NCBI GenBank assembly: GCA_046520405.1
Contig: JBKGHI010000005.1
Coordinates: 1 to 64,000, forward strand
DNA: 64,000 bases
DNA from: Myxococcus sp046520405
GTDB lineage: Bacteria; Myxococcota; Myxococcia; Myxococcales; Myxococcaceae
Direction of reading: 5' to 3'
Part shown: positions 42,483-51,360 of the stretch, piece after piece
How the letters are laid out: each line of letters begins with the position of its first letter
Position numbering within the stretch: position 1 is the stretch's first letter
The notes under the pieces: model-generated
The model's database searches: none
The model's input: the letters and a program-made list of their open reading frames with translations, nothing else
Told to the model about the DNA's origin: nothing
Program-made: the position numbers and the translations under genes

Positions 42483-43930
42483 CGTCCGGGCAGGCGCAAG
42501 TCCCGAGACACGAAGAGCAGCGCGGACGCCGTCGCCGGCGCGAGCACGGCCACCGCGATGATGGCCCAGTCCAGCGTGCTGCTCGCCAGCGGCACGTTGT
42601 AGGTGACGGCCTGGACGAACGTCAGACAGGCGTCCGCCGCCGTCAGGCCGCCCAGCACCGTGGCCAGCGAGTCCCGCCAGCGGCGCACCAGGGAGAAGAG
42701 GCCCACTGTCAGGCCTACGTCGAACAGCACCCACGCCCACTGCACCTGGACGGAGGGGAACCAGCGCGCCGTGGACGGCAGCGCCAGCAGCGCGGTCCAC
42801 GGGACGAGCAGCACGGCGAGCGCATGCACCAGCAGACGAGGCCGCCGCAGCAACGTGGCGACGCCGAAGCGCAGCAAGCTGCCCTGCGCGAAGGCCCGCA
42901 GCGCGTCGTACACCGCCGCCAGCCCGCCGTGTGGCGAGGGATAGGACAGGTGGATGGGCACCCAGGCGTCGGGGCGGAACTTCGCCTTGAAGGCGCGCAG
43001 GCCCTCGAAGTCGAAGAGCGGCCGGCCACACGCGCGCGCCAGCCGCAACCACGGCCGCACCGGCCCCGCCAGCGGCGCCAGTCCCAGCGTCACGTAGCGG
43101 CGCCCGGAGCTGACCGCCGCGCGCATGGCCGCGTCCACCAACGCCTCCGCGGTGCCGTTGGGCGCCTCCGGGTCCCGGAGCAAATCCTGGAGGAACCAGC
43201 CTTCGCGCGCGTACACGGGGGACACGGACAGGAAGCCCACCACCGCGCCGTCCGCCTCCGCGACGAAGGCGTGCCGCTCGCTCGCGAAGGCGTGGGGACG
43301 AAGCTGGACCAGGAACCCCATGGGCGCCATGCGGCGGGACGCCAGCCAGCGCGCCTTCAGCAACTCCACCGCCCGCCGCGTGGGGTGCAGCGGGTTCCCC
43401 AGCTCCGAGACGGGCACCTCGCGCACCGTCACGCCACGCGCCCGGGCGCGGCGAAGCTGCTCACGCAGGCTGCGGCTGCCTCGCACCACGTCATCCCAGC
43501 GCGCCGGGTCCCAGACCGGCTGCTCGCCGATGGGCAGCGACGCCATGGGCGCGTGCGCCAGGAAGCGCGGCTCGGTGGCGAAGAAGCACACGCGCCGGCC
43601 CTCGGCCCGCGCGGCCGCGTGGAAGCCCTCCGTCACGGATGCCAGACGCTCCGGCGCTGCGATGGGCGCTCCGGCCGCCACCCACGCGCCGCCCGTGTCC
43701 ACGTAGGCGACGCAGGCATCGCCCGCCGGGTCGAACCAGTAGCGGAAGCCGGGCTGAAGCACCTGGAACGAGGTGGCGTTCCATCCATACCGGCGCAGCA
43801 ACGCCAGCACCTGCTCGCGTGGCTCCGGACCCGCCGGGGCCAGCTCTTGAGAACGTCCTTCCACGCGAGACCGAAGGTATGTGCCCCAGCCTGTCGACCG
43901 CAAACGAGAACACCCCCTGTCCGGACCCAC
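42479..43930 (-). CDS. DUF2156 (lysyl-phosphatidylglycerol synthase-type) protein with C-terminal membrane helices
   Basis: 483 residues, GTG 43930 preceded by GGGAG. Residues about 30-320 form the double-GNAT DUF2156 domain of MprF proteins: QVLQPGFRYWF, WVAAGAPIA, LREQLRRARARGVTVREV, EGWFLQDLLRDPEAPNGTAEALVDAAMR. The C-terminal 130 residues hold four membrane segments. MprF has the opposite order, with membrane helices first. It probably aminoacylates a membrane lipid or other acceptor; the substrate is inference. Divergent from the 44160 gene. Confidence 0.8.
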   Translation of the reverse strand: MGPDRGCSRLRSTGWGTYLRSRVEGRSQELAPAGPEPREQVLALLRRYGWNATSFQVLQPGFRYWFDPAGDACVAYVDTGGAWVAAGAPIAAPERLASVTEGFHAAARAEGRRVCFFATEPRFLAHAPMASLPIGEQPVWDPARWDDVVRGSRSLREQLRRARARGVTVREVPVSELGNPLHPTRRAVELLKARWLASRRMAPMGFLVQLRPHAFASERHAFVAEADGAVVGFLSVSPVYAREGWFLQDLLRDPEAPNGTAEALVDAAMRAAVSSGRRYVTLGLAPLAGPVRPWLRLARACGRPLFDFEGLRAFKAKFRPDAWVPIHLSYPSPHGGLAAVYDALRAFAQGSLLRFGVATLLRRPRLLVHALAVLLVPWTALLALPSTARWFPSVQVQWAWVLFDVGLTVGLFSLVRRWRDSLATVLGGLTAADACLTFVQAVTYNVPLASSTLDWAIIAVAVLAPATASALLFVSRDLRLPGR

Positions 43931-44159
43931 GCCGCGCTCCCGCTTACGGTGTGCATGAGCAGACGACCACCGCGCGCCTGCTGACGACCGACGCGGCGGA
44001 GGTCATCGACGCGCCGGTCGCTGGGACTCCAGCGCACGGCGTCGCCGCTGTTCGCCTTCTCACCCAGCCCTTCCCCGGGCTGGGCGGCGCGCTGGAGGCC
44101 GGCGGCCTGTAGCCAGTGGAGGGCGCGGGTGGGAAGCTTGCGGCTGGACCGATTCGCCC

Positions 44160-44738
44160 GTGCCCTTCGCCTACTACGACAACCTCACGCCCGCCCAGCA
44201 GCGCGTCTACCGGATGAGTGACTCGGTGAGCGCGCTCCGGCTCCGTGAGCCCCGGACGCTGGAGCCCCTGGTGACCGCGCTGCGCGAGGCCCTGGCGACG
44301 GGCCGCCAGCCGGACACCGAGCGCGCCACCGCCCGGCTGAGCGACGCCCTCTGCGAGCGGCTGGACGTGTTCCCGCCCCAGATGGAGGTGCTGGAGGTCC
44401 GCCCATCCTCCACCACGGGCGAGTTGCACGGCATGTACACCTTGGAGCGGGGCCGCCGCCCCCACATCCAGCTCTGGATGCGGACGGCGAAGCACGAGCG
44501 GGTGGTGGCCTTTCGCACCTATCTGCGCACCCTGCTGCACGAGCTGTGTCACCACCTGGACTTTCTGGTGCTGGAGCTGCCCGCCTCCTTCCACACGGAG
44601 GGCTTCTTCCAGCGAGAATCCAGCCTCTTCCACCAGCTTGTGCCCCGCCCTTCCCGGCCTCGGCGTTCCGGGGCCAGTAAGGGTGTGACTGCGGACACCC
44701 CTGACATAAGTCCAGGCAGGCGGCGGCGCCGAGGCTAG
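44160..44738 (+). CDS. Zincin-like HELCHH protein
   Basis: 192 residues, GTG 44160 (no clear ribosome-binding site, start uncertain). Contains LLHELCHHLDF near residues 125-135, the HExxH zinc-protease motif with an additional His, and a following HTEGFFQRESSLFHQL that supplies a possible third ligand and a conserved Arg-Glu. The N-terminus is helical (PAQQRVYRMSD). A metal-dependent peptidase activity is inferred from the motif; I do not recognise the family. The Arg-rich C-terminus looks disordered. Precedes an M1 aminopeptidase by 13 bp, so possibly co-transcribed. Confidence 0.75.
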   Translation: MPFAYYDNLTPAQQRVYRMSDSVSALRLREPRTLEPLVTALREALATGRQPDTERATARLSDALCERLDVFPPQMEVLEVRPSSTTGELHGMYTLERGRRPHIQLWMRTAKHERVVAFRTYLRTLLHELCHHLDFLVLELPASFHTEGFFQRESSLFHQLVPRPSRPRRSGASKGVTADTPDISPGRRRRRG

Positions 44739-44751
44739 ATTCCGCTTCCCT

Positions 44752-47304
44752 ATGGCGCACCCGACCGAAGACAAGAACTTCCGCCTGCCGACCTCCATCC
44801 GTCCCCGCCGCTACGCGGCCACCCTGACCCTGGACCTGGACGCGAAGTCCTTCTCCGGACAGCAGACGGTCGAGCTGGAGCTGACGGCGCCGTCGAACGA
44901 AATCATCCTGCACGGCATCGCGCTGGAGCTGAGCGACGTGACGTTCCGCGCCGGGGGCCAGGCCCGCAAGCCGGCCTCCATCCAGCCCGTGGCGGTGAGC
45001 GAGACGGTCGTGCTCCGCTTCGAGGAAGCGCTGCCCACGGGCGCCGCGTCGCTGGACGTCACGTGGACGGGGCGCTTCACCGAAGGGCTGCGCGGCCTGT
45101 ACCAGGCGGGCAAGGTGGCGGCCACCCAGTTCGAGGCCGCCGACGCGCGCCGCCTCTTCCCTTGCTTCGACGAGCCCGCCTTCAAGGCGCGCTGGGCCCT
45201 CACCGTGCGCGTGCCGCCGGGGCTCACCGTGCTGGGCAACGGCCCGGTGGTGAAGGAGACGCAGGAGGGCAACCTGCGCGCGGTGACGTTCCAGGAGACG
45301 GAGGTGCTCAGCAGCTACCTCATCGCCCTGGTGGTGGGCCCGCTGGTGGGCACGGACGCGCAGGACGTGCAGGGCGTGCCGGTGCGCACGTGGGCGCTGC
45401 CGGAGAAGGCGCACCTGACGCGCTTCGGCCAGGACGCGGCGCTGGCGGTGCTGCCCAAGCTCCAGGACTACTTCGGGCTGCCGTATGCCTTCACCAAGGT
45501 GGACCAGGTGGGCATCCCCGACTTCGAGGCGGGCGCCATGGAGAACGCCGGCCTGATTACCTACCGCGAGGTGGCGCTGCTGCTGGACCCGGCCACCGCG
45601 CCGCTGTCGGTGAAGAAGCGCGTGGCGGAGGTGGTGACGCACGAGCTGGCGCACCAGTGGTTCGGCAACTGGGTCACCATGGTGTGGTGGGACGACCTGT
45701 GGCTCAACGAGGCCTTCGCCACGTGGATGGCCTTCAAGATCGTGGACCAGTGGCGCCCCGAGTGGCGCATGTGGCTGGACTTCGACGCGCACCGCGCCAG
45801 CGCGCTGCACCTGGACGCGCTCAAGTCCACGCACCCCATCCACGGAGAGGTGCGCAACGCGGGCGAGGCCGGTGAGAGCTTCGACGCGATTACGTACGAG
45901 AAGGGCGGCGCGGTGCTGCGGATGATTGAGGGCTTCCTCGGAGAAGGGCCCTTCCGCGAGGGCATCCGCCAGTACATGCGCAAACACGCGCGCGCCAACG
46001 CGGTGAAGGAAGACTTGTGGAACGCGCTGGGCGAGGCCGCGAAGCAGCCGGTGGAGGAGCTGGCCACGGCGTGGGTGGGCCAGAGCGGCTTCCCGCTGGT
46101 GACGGCGAAGCTGGACGGGCGCGGGCTGACGCTGTCGCAGCGGCGCTTCTACTCCGAGCCCGGCGTGCAGAGCGGTGAGACGTGGCCGGTGCCGGTGGTG
46201 CTGCGCTACGAGGACGCCACCGGCGTGCGCGAGCAGCGCGTGCTGCTGCGCGACGCGCAGGCCACGGTGAAGCTGGAGGGCGAGGGCGAGGTGAAGTGGC
46301 TGACGGCCAACGCGGGCTCCACCGGCTTCTACCGGGTGGCCTACGACAAGCAGGGCCTGGAGAAGCTGGCGGCGAACCTGAAGGCGCTCGCGCCCGCCGA
46401 GCGCATCTCCCTGCTGGCGGACCAGTGGGCGCTGGTGCGCGCGGGCCAGGCGACGGTGGCGGACCTGCTGGACCTGGCCGGCCGCTTCGGCGACGAGGAG
46501 GACGACTCCGTCCTGGACGAGCTGGTGGGCCGGCTGGCGTACATCGAGGGCCGCCTGACGGACGGCGAGGACCAGGTGCGCTTCCGCGCCTGGGTTGAGA
46601 AGCTGCTGGGCCCCGGGCTGAAGAAGCTGGGCTGGCAGCCGGTGCAGGGCGAGGCGGACCGGGTGCGGCTGCGGCGCGCGGCGCTGGTGCGCGCGGTGGG
46701 TGGCCTGGCGCGCGGCAAGGACGCGCTCGCCGAGGCCAGGCCCCGCGTGGAGCGCATGCTCAAGGGCGAGCGGGACGCGCTGGAGCCCAACCTGCTGGAC
46801 GCCGCCGTGGGCATGGTGGCGCGCGCGGGCGACGCGGCGCTCTTCGACACCATCCTCCAGAAGCTCCCGTCCGAGCCCGACCCGGCCACGCAGCGCCGCT
46901 ACCTCCTGGCCCTCACCGCCTTCGAGGCGCCGGAGCTCACCGAGCGCGCGCGCGGGCTGCTCTACACGGACACGGTGAAGACGCAGGACGTGTCCAGCTT
47001 CGTCGCCGGACTGCTGGGCAACCGCGTGGGCCGCGACGCGTGGTGGGCGCAGATGCGCACGCAGTGGAAGGACGTGGTGGCCCGCACCGGCGGCGCCCCC
47101 ATGCTGCTGCGCCGCATCGTCGAGGCCATGGGCATGCTGCGAACGCGCGAGCACCTGGAGCAGATGCAGGCCCTGCTCAAGGCCCAGCCCATCCCCGAGG
47201 CCCAGCAGGCCACGGCGCAGACGCTGGAGCGGCTGTCACAGGACGTGGCGCTGCGTGAGCGCTGCACGCCCGAGGTGTCCGCGTGGCTGAAGCGCCAGCC
47301 GTGA
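44752..47304 (+). CDS. M1-family zinc aminopeptidase
   Basis: 850 residues, ATG 44752. All M1 signatures are present: exopeptidase motif GAMENAG at about 262, zinc site HELAHQWFGN at about 297 with the distal Glu in WLNEAFATWMAF, and the catalytic Tyr region (ITYEKGGAVLRM). The long helical C-terminal ERAP1-like domain is complete. No signal peptide, so a cytosolic peptide-trimming enzyme is likely. The stop overlaps the next gene's start (GTGA), implying coupled translation. Confidence 0.96.
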   Translation: MAHPTEDKNFRLPTSIRPRRYAATLTLDLDAKSFSGQQTVELELTAPSNEIILHGIALELSDVTFRAGGQARKPASIQPVAVSETVVLRFEEALPTGAASLDVTWTGRFTEGLRGLYQAGKVAATQFEAADARRLFPCFDEPAFKARWALTVRVPPGLTVLGNGPVVKETQEGNLRAVTFQETEVLSSYLIALVVGPLVGTDAQDVQGVPVRTWALPEKAHLTRFGQDAALAVLPKLQDYFGLPYAFTKVDQVGIPDFEAGAMENAGLITYREVALLLDPATAPLSVKKRVAEVVTHELAHQWFGNWVTMVWWDDLWLNEAFATWMAFKIVDQWRPEWRMWLDFDAHRASALHLDALKSTHPIHGEVRNAGEAGESFDAITYEKGGAVLRMIEGFLGEGPFREGIRQYMRKHARANAVKEDLWNALGEAAKQPVEELATAWVGQSGFPLVTAKLDGRGLTLSQRRFYSEPGVQSGETWPVPVVLRYEDATGVREQRVLLRDAQATVKLEGEGEVKWLTANAGSTGFYRVAYDKQGLEKLAANLKALAPAERISLLADQWALVRAGQATVADLLDLAGRFGDEEDDSVLDELVGRLAYIEGRLTDGEDQVRFRAWVEKLLGPGLKKLGWQPVQGEADRVRLRRAALVRAVGGLARGKDALAEARPRVERMLKGERDALEPNLLDAAVGMVARAGDAALFDTILQKLPSEPDPATQRRYLLALTAFEAPELTERARGLLYTDTVKTQDVSSFVAGLLGNRVGRDAWWAQMRTQWKDVVARTGGAPMLLRRIVEAMGMLRTREHLEQMQALLKAQPIPEAQQATAQTLERLSQDVALRERCTPEVSAWLKRQP

Positions 47305-48665
47305 AGACGACGCTGACGGAAGCGAGTCTCTCGGGTGTGCGGGAGGCCCTGCGGCAAGCCAACGCGGGGTTCGAGCGCGCCTACCCGGGGGACTCCCCCC
47401 AGCGGCAGCCGGTGCACGTGGTGTACGGCGGCGCGCACCTCTTCCGGGCGGAGACGGCCCGGAAGCTGGGCGGCATCGCGCTGAACACGCTCAAGGAGTA
47501 CGCGCCGGACGCGCCCGTGCTGGCCCATGGCCTGGGGCTGCCGCAGCGCGGCCGCTTCGCCCAACGCGTCTACGCGCGCGTGGTGGCCAAGCTGGAGCGC
47601 GAGCCGGTGGAGGATTTGCGCGTCGACTTCGAGGACGGCTACGGGCACCGCTCCGACGCGGAGGAGGACGGGCACGCCATGTCCACCGCGGAGGAGATGG
47701 CGCGCGGGCTGGCCCTGGAGCTGCTGCCGCCCTTCATCGGCATCCGGGTGAAGTCCTTCACCGAGGAGCTGTTCGACCGCGCCACGCGCACGTTGGACCT
47801 GTTCCTCACCACGCTGCTGGAGCGCTCGGGTGGGAAGCTGCCGCCCGGCTTCGTCGTCACGCTGCCCAAGGTGTCGCTGCCGGAGCAGGTGGCGGCGCTC
47901 GCCCGCGTCCTGGAGGTGCTGGAGACGCGGCACGGGCTGCCGGTGGGCGCGGTGGGCATCGAGCTGATGGTGGAGACGCCCCAGGCCCTCTTCGACCAGC
48001 AGGGCCGGCTGCACCTGCCCACACTGGTGGCCGCGAGCGCGGGCCGCTGCACCAGCGTCCATCTGGGCGTGTACGACTACACCGCCGCGCTGGGCGTCAG
48101 CGCGCATGCCCAGACGATGCTGCACCCGTCCTGCGACTTCCTGCGGGATTTGGCGCAGGTGTCGCTCGCGGGCACGGGCATCCGGCTGGCGGACGGCGCC
48201 ACCAACGTCATGCCGGTGCCGCCGCACAAGGCGAAGCCGGACGAGCCGCTGCTGCCCACCGAGCGCCGGGAGAACATGGAGGCGGTGCACCGCGTTTGGC
48301 AGTTGTCCTACCGGCACATCCGCCACTCGCTGGAGCGAGGCTGGTACCAGGGTTGGGACTTGCACCCGGCCCAGCTCCCCGTGCGCTACGCGGCGGTGTA
48401 TGCGTTCTTCCTGGAGGGATTGGACGCGGCCTCGCGCAGGCTGAGGGCCTTCATGGAGAAGGCCGCGCAGGCCACGCTGGTGGGAGACGTCTTCGACGAC
48501 GCGGCCACCGGTCAGGGGCTGCTCAACTTCTTCCTGCGCGGGCTGAGCTGCGGCGCGCTCACCCAGGACGAGGTGCTGGCCGCGGGCCTCACGCTGGAGG
48601 AGCTGCGCAGCCGCTCCTTCCGGGACATCGTCGCGTCACGCCGCGGCCGGACCGCTTCCGGCTAG
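47301..48665 (+). CDS. DUF6986/HpcH-HpaI aldolase-citrate lyase-like protein
   Basis: 454 residues, GTG 47301 overlapping the aminopeptidase stop. The TIM-barrel lyase pattern includes LRVDFEDGYGHRSDAEED near 95-112 (metal-site acids), IGIRVKSF, VTLPKVSLPEQV, VGIELMVETPQALFD and HLGVYDYTAALGVSAHAQTMLHPSC. It resembles the family often labelled phosphoenolpyruvate kinase or DUF6986, related to citrate lyase beta subunits and malyl-CoA lyases. Reaction unknown. Coupled translation with the M1 peptidase is conspicuous but its meaning is unclear. Confidence 0.82.
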   Translation: MKTTLTEASLSGVREALRQANAGFERAYPGDSPQRQPVHVVYGGAHLFRAETARKLGGIALNTLKEYAPDAPVLAHGLGLPQRGRFAQRVYARVVAKLEREPVEDLRVDFEDGYGHRSDAEEDGHAMSTAEEMARGLALELLPPFIGIRVKSFTEELFDRATRTLDLFLTTLLERSGGKLPPGFVVTLPKVSLPEQVAALARVLEVLETRHGLPVGAVGIELMVETPQALFDQQGRLHLPTLVAASAGRCTSVHLGVYDYTAALGVSAHAQTMLHPSCDFLRDLAQVSLAGTGIRLADGATNVMPVPPHKAKPDEPLLPTERRENMEAVHRVWQLSYRHIRHSLERGWYQGWDLHPAQLPVRYAAVYAFFLEGLDAASRRLRAFMEKAAQATLVGDVFDDAATGQGLLNFFLRGLSCGALTQDEVLAAGLTLEELRSRSFRDIVASRRGRTASG

Positions 48666-48686
48666 GGCACGGCTCCGGGGTTCGCC

Positions 48687-49966
48687 ATGCGGCGTCTCGC
48701 GCTCCTGCTGTGCCTCACCTCCGCCTGTGCCGGACCGTCCGTGACGACGGTCCGGCCGGGGCCTCCCGTGTCCCAACCTCCGGTCCCCCCGGAACCGCCG
48801 CCCGCGCAGCCTGTCCCGACTGGCCCGTTCGCGCGCGAGCTGGCGCCGCTGCCCAAGCAGCGCGTGACGTCCAAGGAGGGCATCTTCACGGCCGAGGTCG
48901 AAGCCGTGGCGGCGCCCAAGCTGACGCGGCACGAAGGCTCCACGCGGCTGGAGATTCCCCTGGGCACGGAGGCGCCGCTGAGCTGCTTCGTGTACGAGCG
49001 CCCCATCGACGCGGCGGGCGCGGTGCTCGCGGTGGCGAAGGCGGTGCAAGGCCACAAGGGTGTCACCGTGCGGAGCCTGATGCCCACGGACGTCCGGTGG
49101 TCTCAGGGGCGCCGGTGATGTTCGTGGACGTCGATTATGAAGTAGCCACGTCCGGAGATGGCGTAAGCGCGGGCCGATTGAAGCTGATGGTGCGCGCGAG
49201 CCCCGAGCTGCCTCTGCTCTGCGCCCATGACGAGCCCGGCTACGCGCGCACCTTCCAGCGCATCACCACGGACCTGGCCTCCACGCTCCAGGTGCCGGGC
49301 AAACCCCGGGCGCCCGCGCCGCTCGCGGAACTCCGCGTACTGAAGCTGGATGGCCGGCTCGCGGGCTTTGACTGGCGCACCGGGCGGAGCCTGGACGGGG
49401 GCGCGCAGCGCACGGAGGTCTCCACGAGCCTGCTGCTGCCAGGGGCCTCGAATGGCCCTCGCGCGGAGGACCGCACCGTCACCACCGTGACGGATGACAA
49501 GGGCGAGCTGCTGGAGCAGCGCCACGCCCACGCGGATAACGGAAACCTCACGCTCCAGGTGACGCTGCGGCGCGAGCGGCCCGCCAAGCCCCCACGTGAG
49601 ACGCCCGTCATCACGTACCGGTATGAGGGACGACAGGGCACACGGCCGCTGAAGGGAACGTTCACCACGCGGACAGGAATCGCCACCGAGGCGATGGTCC
49701 GCACCGGCGTGCGTGAAGGACTGCTCACGGGCAAAGCGCCTGAGGTGCGCTTCGAGCTCTACCGTCCGGCGGAGTTGCCCTCCGCGCCCACGGAGGTGGT
49801 GCTGCGTCGGACGCCCGCCGCCGGGCCACGAGCCCTGACCATCACCACGGGGACGGCCACCGAGGAGGCCCGGGCCGACGCGAGCGGCGCATTGGAGTGG
49901 ACCAAGCGCATCCTCCCTGAGGGCCAGCTCACGTCCGAGCTCATCCACGCCGCCCCGACGCCCTGA
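48687..49966 (+). pseudogene. Lipoprotein of unknown function, frameshifted once
   Basis: Starts ATG 48687 with a lipoprotein signal (LLLCLTSACAG) and a Pro-rich linker (residues about 25-50). The first frame runs to VRSLMPTDV, then goes out of frame and stops at 49118. The -1 frame continues VVSGAPVMFVDVDYEVATSGDG and runs to 49966. A base is probably missing at 49092-49100; restoring it gives 426 residues. The mature part is beta-rich without recognised domains. The last 14 codons and stop are partly duplicated 66 bp downstream. Confidence 0.7.
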
Positions 49967-50031
49967 GCGAAACGGTCCCTCACAGAGGAGTCGCCCACCT
50001 CCCGGCTCATCCACGATGTCCCGATGCCGTG
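49930..50031 (+). repeat. Diverged 66-bp tandem duplication at a gene end
   Basis: GCTCATCCACG...CCC.GA.GCC.TGAGC occurs at the end of the lipoprotein gene and again 66 bp (22 codons) later in the same frame, so LIHAAPTP-stop is echoed by LIHDVPMP-stop after the real stop. It accounts for part of the 199-bp gap before the next gene, which otherwise holds only the terminator at 50102. Confidence 0.5.
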
Positions 50032-50101
50032 AGCTCCATACAGGAGCAGGCCGGGCCCGTGCGCATCCAGTCCGGACCACCGCATCGCGCACCCTGATGA
50101 A

Positions 50102-50130
50102 ACGGGAGGCGGTGCTCCCACGCCTCCCGT
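50102..50130. terminator. Bidirectional terminator between converging genes
   Basis: ACGGGAGGCG, nine-base loop, CGCCTCCCGT: ten perfect pairs, between the lipoprotein stop (49966) and the DUF2804 stop (50166). Confidence 0.65.
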
Positions 50131-50165
50131 GCATGGCCCGGCGCGACACCACCGGGCCCGTCACC

Positions 50166-51233
50166 TCACCACAGCATGTCCTGGTCCTCGGTGACGCCGG
50201 GGACGTTGTTCAGCTCCAGCGTGCGGCTTCCCAGGCGCACCGTGCCGTTGAAGAAGCCCACCGGCTGCGCGAAGTGGCTCACCACGAGGCGCAGGTTCCG
50301 CTCCTCGCGGTGCACGTGGAACGGCTGGACGCGCAGGTCCACCGCGCCATCCACCGTCACCAGCCGCCACGGCGCCATCAGGTCCTTCGTGTCGTATTCG
50401 AAGCGGGCACGCGCCAGCGGGTACAGCTTGTCCCCCAGCCACAGCGCATTCTCGTTGGCGTCCGAGTTGCCCTCGTTGAAGCCCTCCACGAGGTTGATGC
50501 CCACTGGCGTGCCGTCCGCCAGCCGCCCCGCCGCGAAGGCCCAGCGCCAGGCGGTGTGCCGCGCCAGGTAGCCCTGCGTGTAGTCCATGCCGCCCACGCC
50601 GCCGTCCAGCCGGAAGCGCTTGCCGCCCGCCTCCAGGCTGCCGAAGGTGAGCAGGCCGTTGCTCTTCATGGTGACGTTCACCAGCCCGTCACCCTCCACC
50701 GGCGCCACCACCGTGAGCGCGGGAGGCCCGCCGGCCACCATCAAGTCGCCTTCCCACTGGAAGGACTGGAGGCTCCCGGTGCGCAGCCGGCTGACGTCCA
50801 CCGCCACGCGGTAGCGCTCGTCGTCCTCGCCGCGCTGCACCGACAGCCGTCCGCCCAGCGTGCGGAAGGAGGCCTTGAGGCCCTGTCCCGGCTTGTCCCC
50901 CAACTCCACCATGGGGCCGGGCGCGCCGAGGAAGCTCACGTCACACAGCGGCTTGCGCTCGCGCAAATCCAGGGCCACCGCGAAGGCGCTCGACGTGTAG
51001 CCCAGGTCCACCACCGCGAAGAGCGCGGCGACCTCCGGCGTGGCGGCGAAGGTGTAGTGCCAGCGCTTGCGCTTGAGCAGGCGGGTGGTGCGGCCCGGGG
51101 CCCACTGCCCTTGCAGGCGGGGGAGGTCCACCTCCTGCAGCTCACCCTGGTAGGTACCGAATCGGGGCTCCCCCCCGGAGGTGGCCACGGAGGCTGGCGC
51201 GGGGGGAAACAAGGCATCTCGCTCTGGCTTCAT
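50166..51233 (-). CDS. DUF2804 family protein
   Basis: 355 residues, ATG 51233. No signal peptide. The DUF2804 pattern includes KRWHYTFAATPEVAALFAVVDLGYTSSAFAVALD near residues 55-90, a central beta-rich region and GGMDYTQGYLARHTAWRWAFA near 215, ending LELNNVPGVTEDQDMLW. Such proteins resemble lipocalin/tocopherol-cyclase-like barrels that may bind lipids; activity is not established. Monocistronic; 127 bp separate it from the ABC permease gene. Confidence 0.85.
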   Translation of the reverse strand: MKPERDALFPPAPASVATSGGEPRFGTYQGELQEVDLPRLQGQWAPGRTTRLLKRKRWHYTFAATPEVAALFAVVDLGYTSSAFAVALDLRERKPLCDVSFLGAPGPMVELGDKPGQGLKASFRTLGGRLSVQRGEDDERYRVAVDVSRLRTGSLQSFQWEGDLMVAGGPPALTVVAPVEGDGLVNVTMKSNGLLTFGSLEAGGKRFRLDGGVGGMDYTQGYLARHTAWRWAFAAGRLADGTPVGINLVEGFNEGNSDANENALWLGDKLYPLARARFEYDTKDLMAPWRLVTVDGAVDLRVQPFHVHREERNLRLVVSHFAQPVGFFNGTVRLGSRTLELNNVPGVTEDQDMLW

Positions 51234-51360
51234 CTGGCCCCAGTGGAAGGCAAAGACGCGTGGCTGTCATGTCAGGCCACCGCCCAAGTGCCACCCGACG
51301 ACAGTGACACCTGGAAGGTTGTGCGGAGCGTAACGCAACAACGGCGCGCCAGGGAGCCCG

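Noticed and set aside
43951..44112. A 53-codon plus-strand frame (starting VHEQTTTARLL) in the divergent gap before the HELCHH gene
   Set aside because: No ribosome-binding site and no family resemblance. A perfect hairpin (CCCAGCCC/GGGCTGGG, 44063-44084) lies within it, more consistent with non-coding sequence.
44185..47154. A 989-codon open frame on the minus strand, antisense to the M1 aminopeptidase
   Set aside because: The plus strand encodes a complete aminopeptidase with all motifs. The antisense frame is His/Arg/Leu/Gln-rich without domains, an effect of third-position GC bias.
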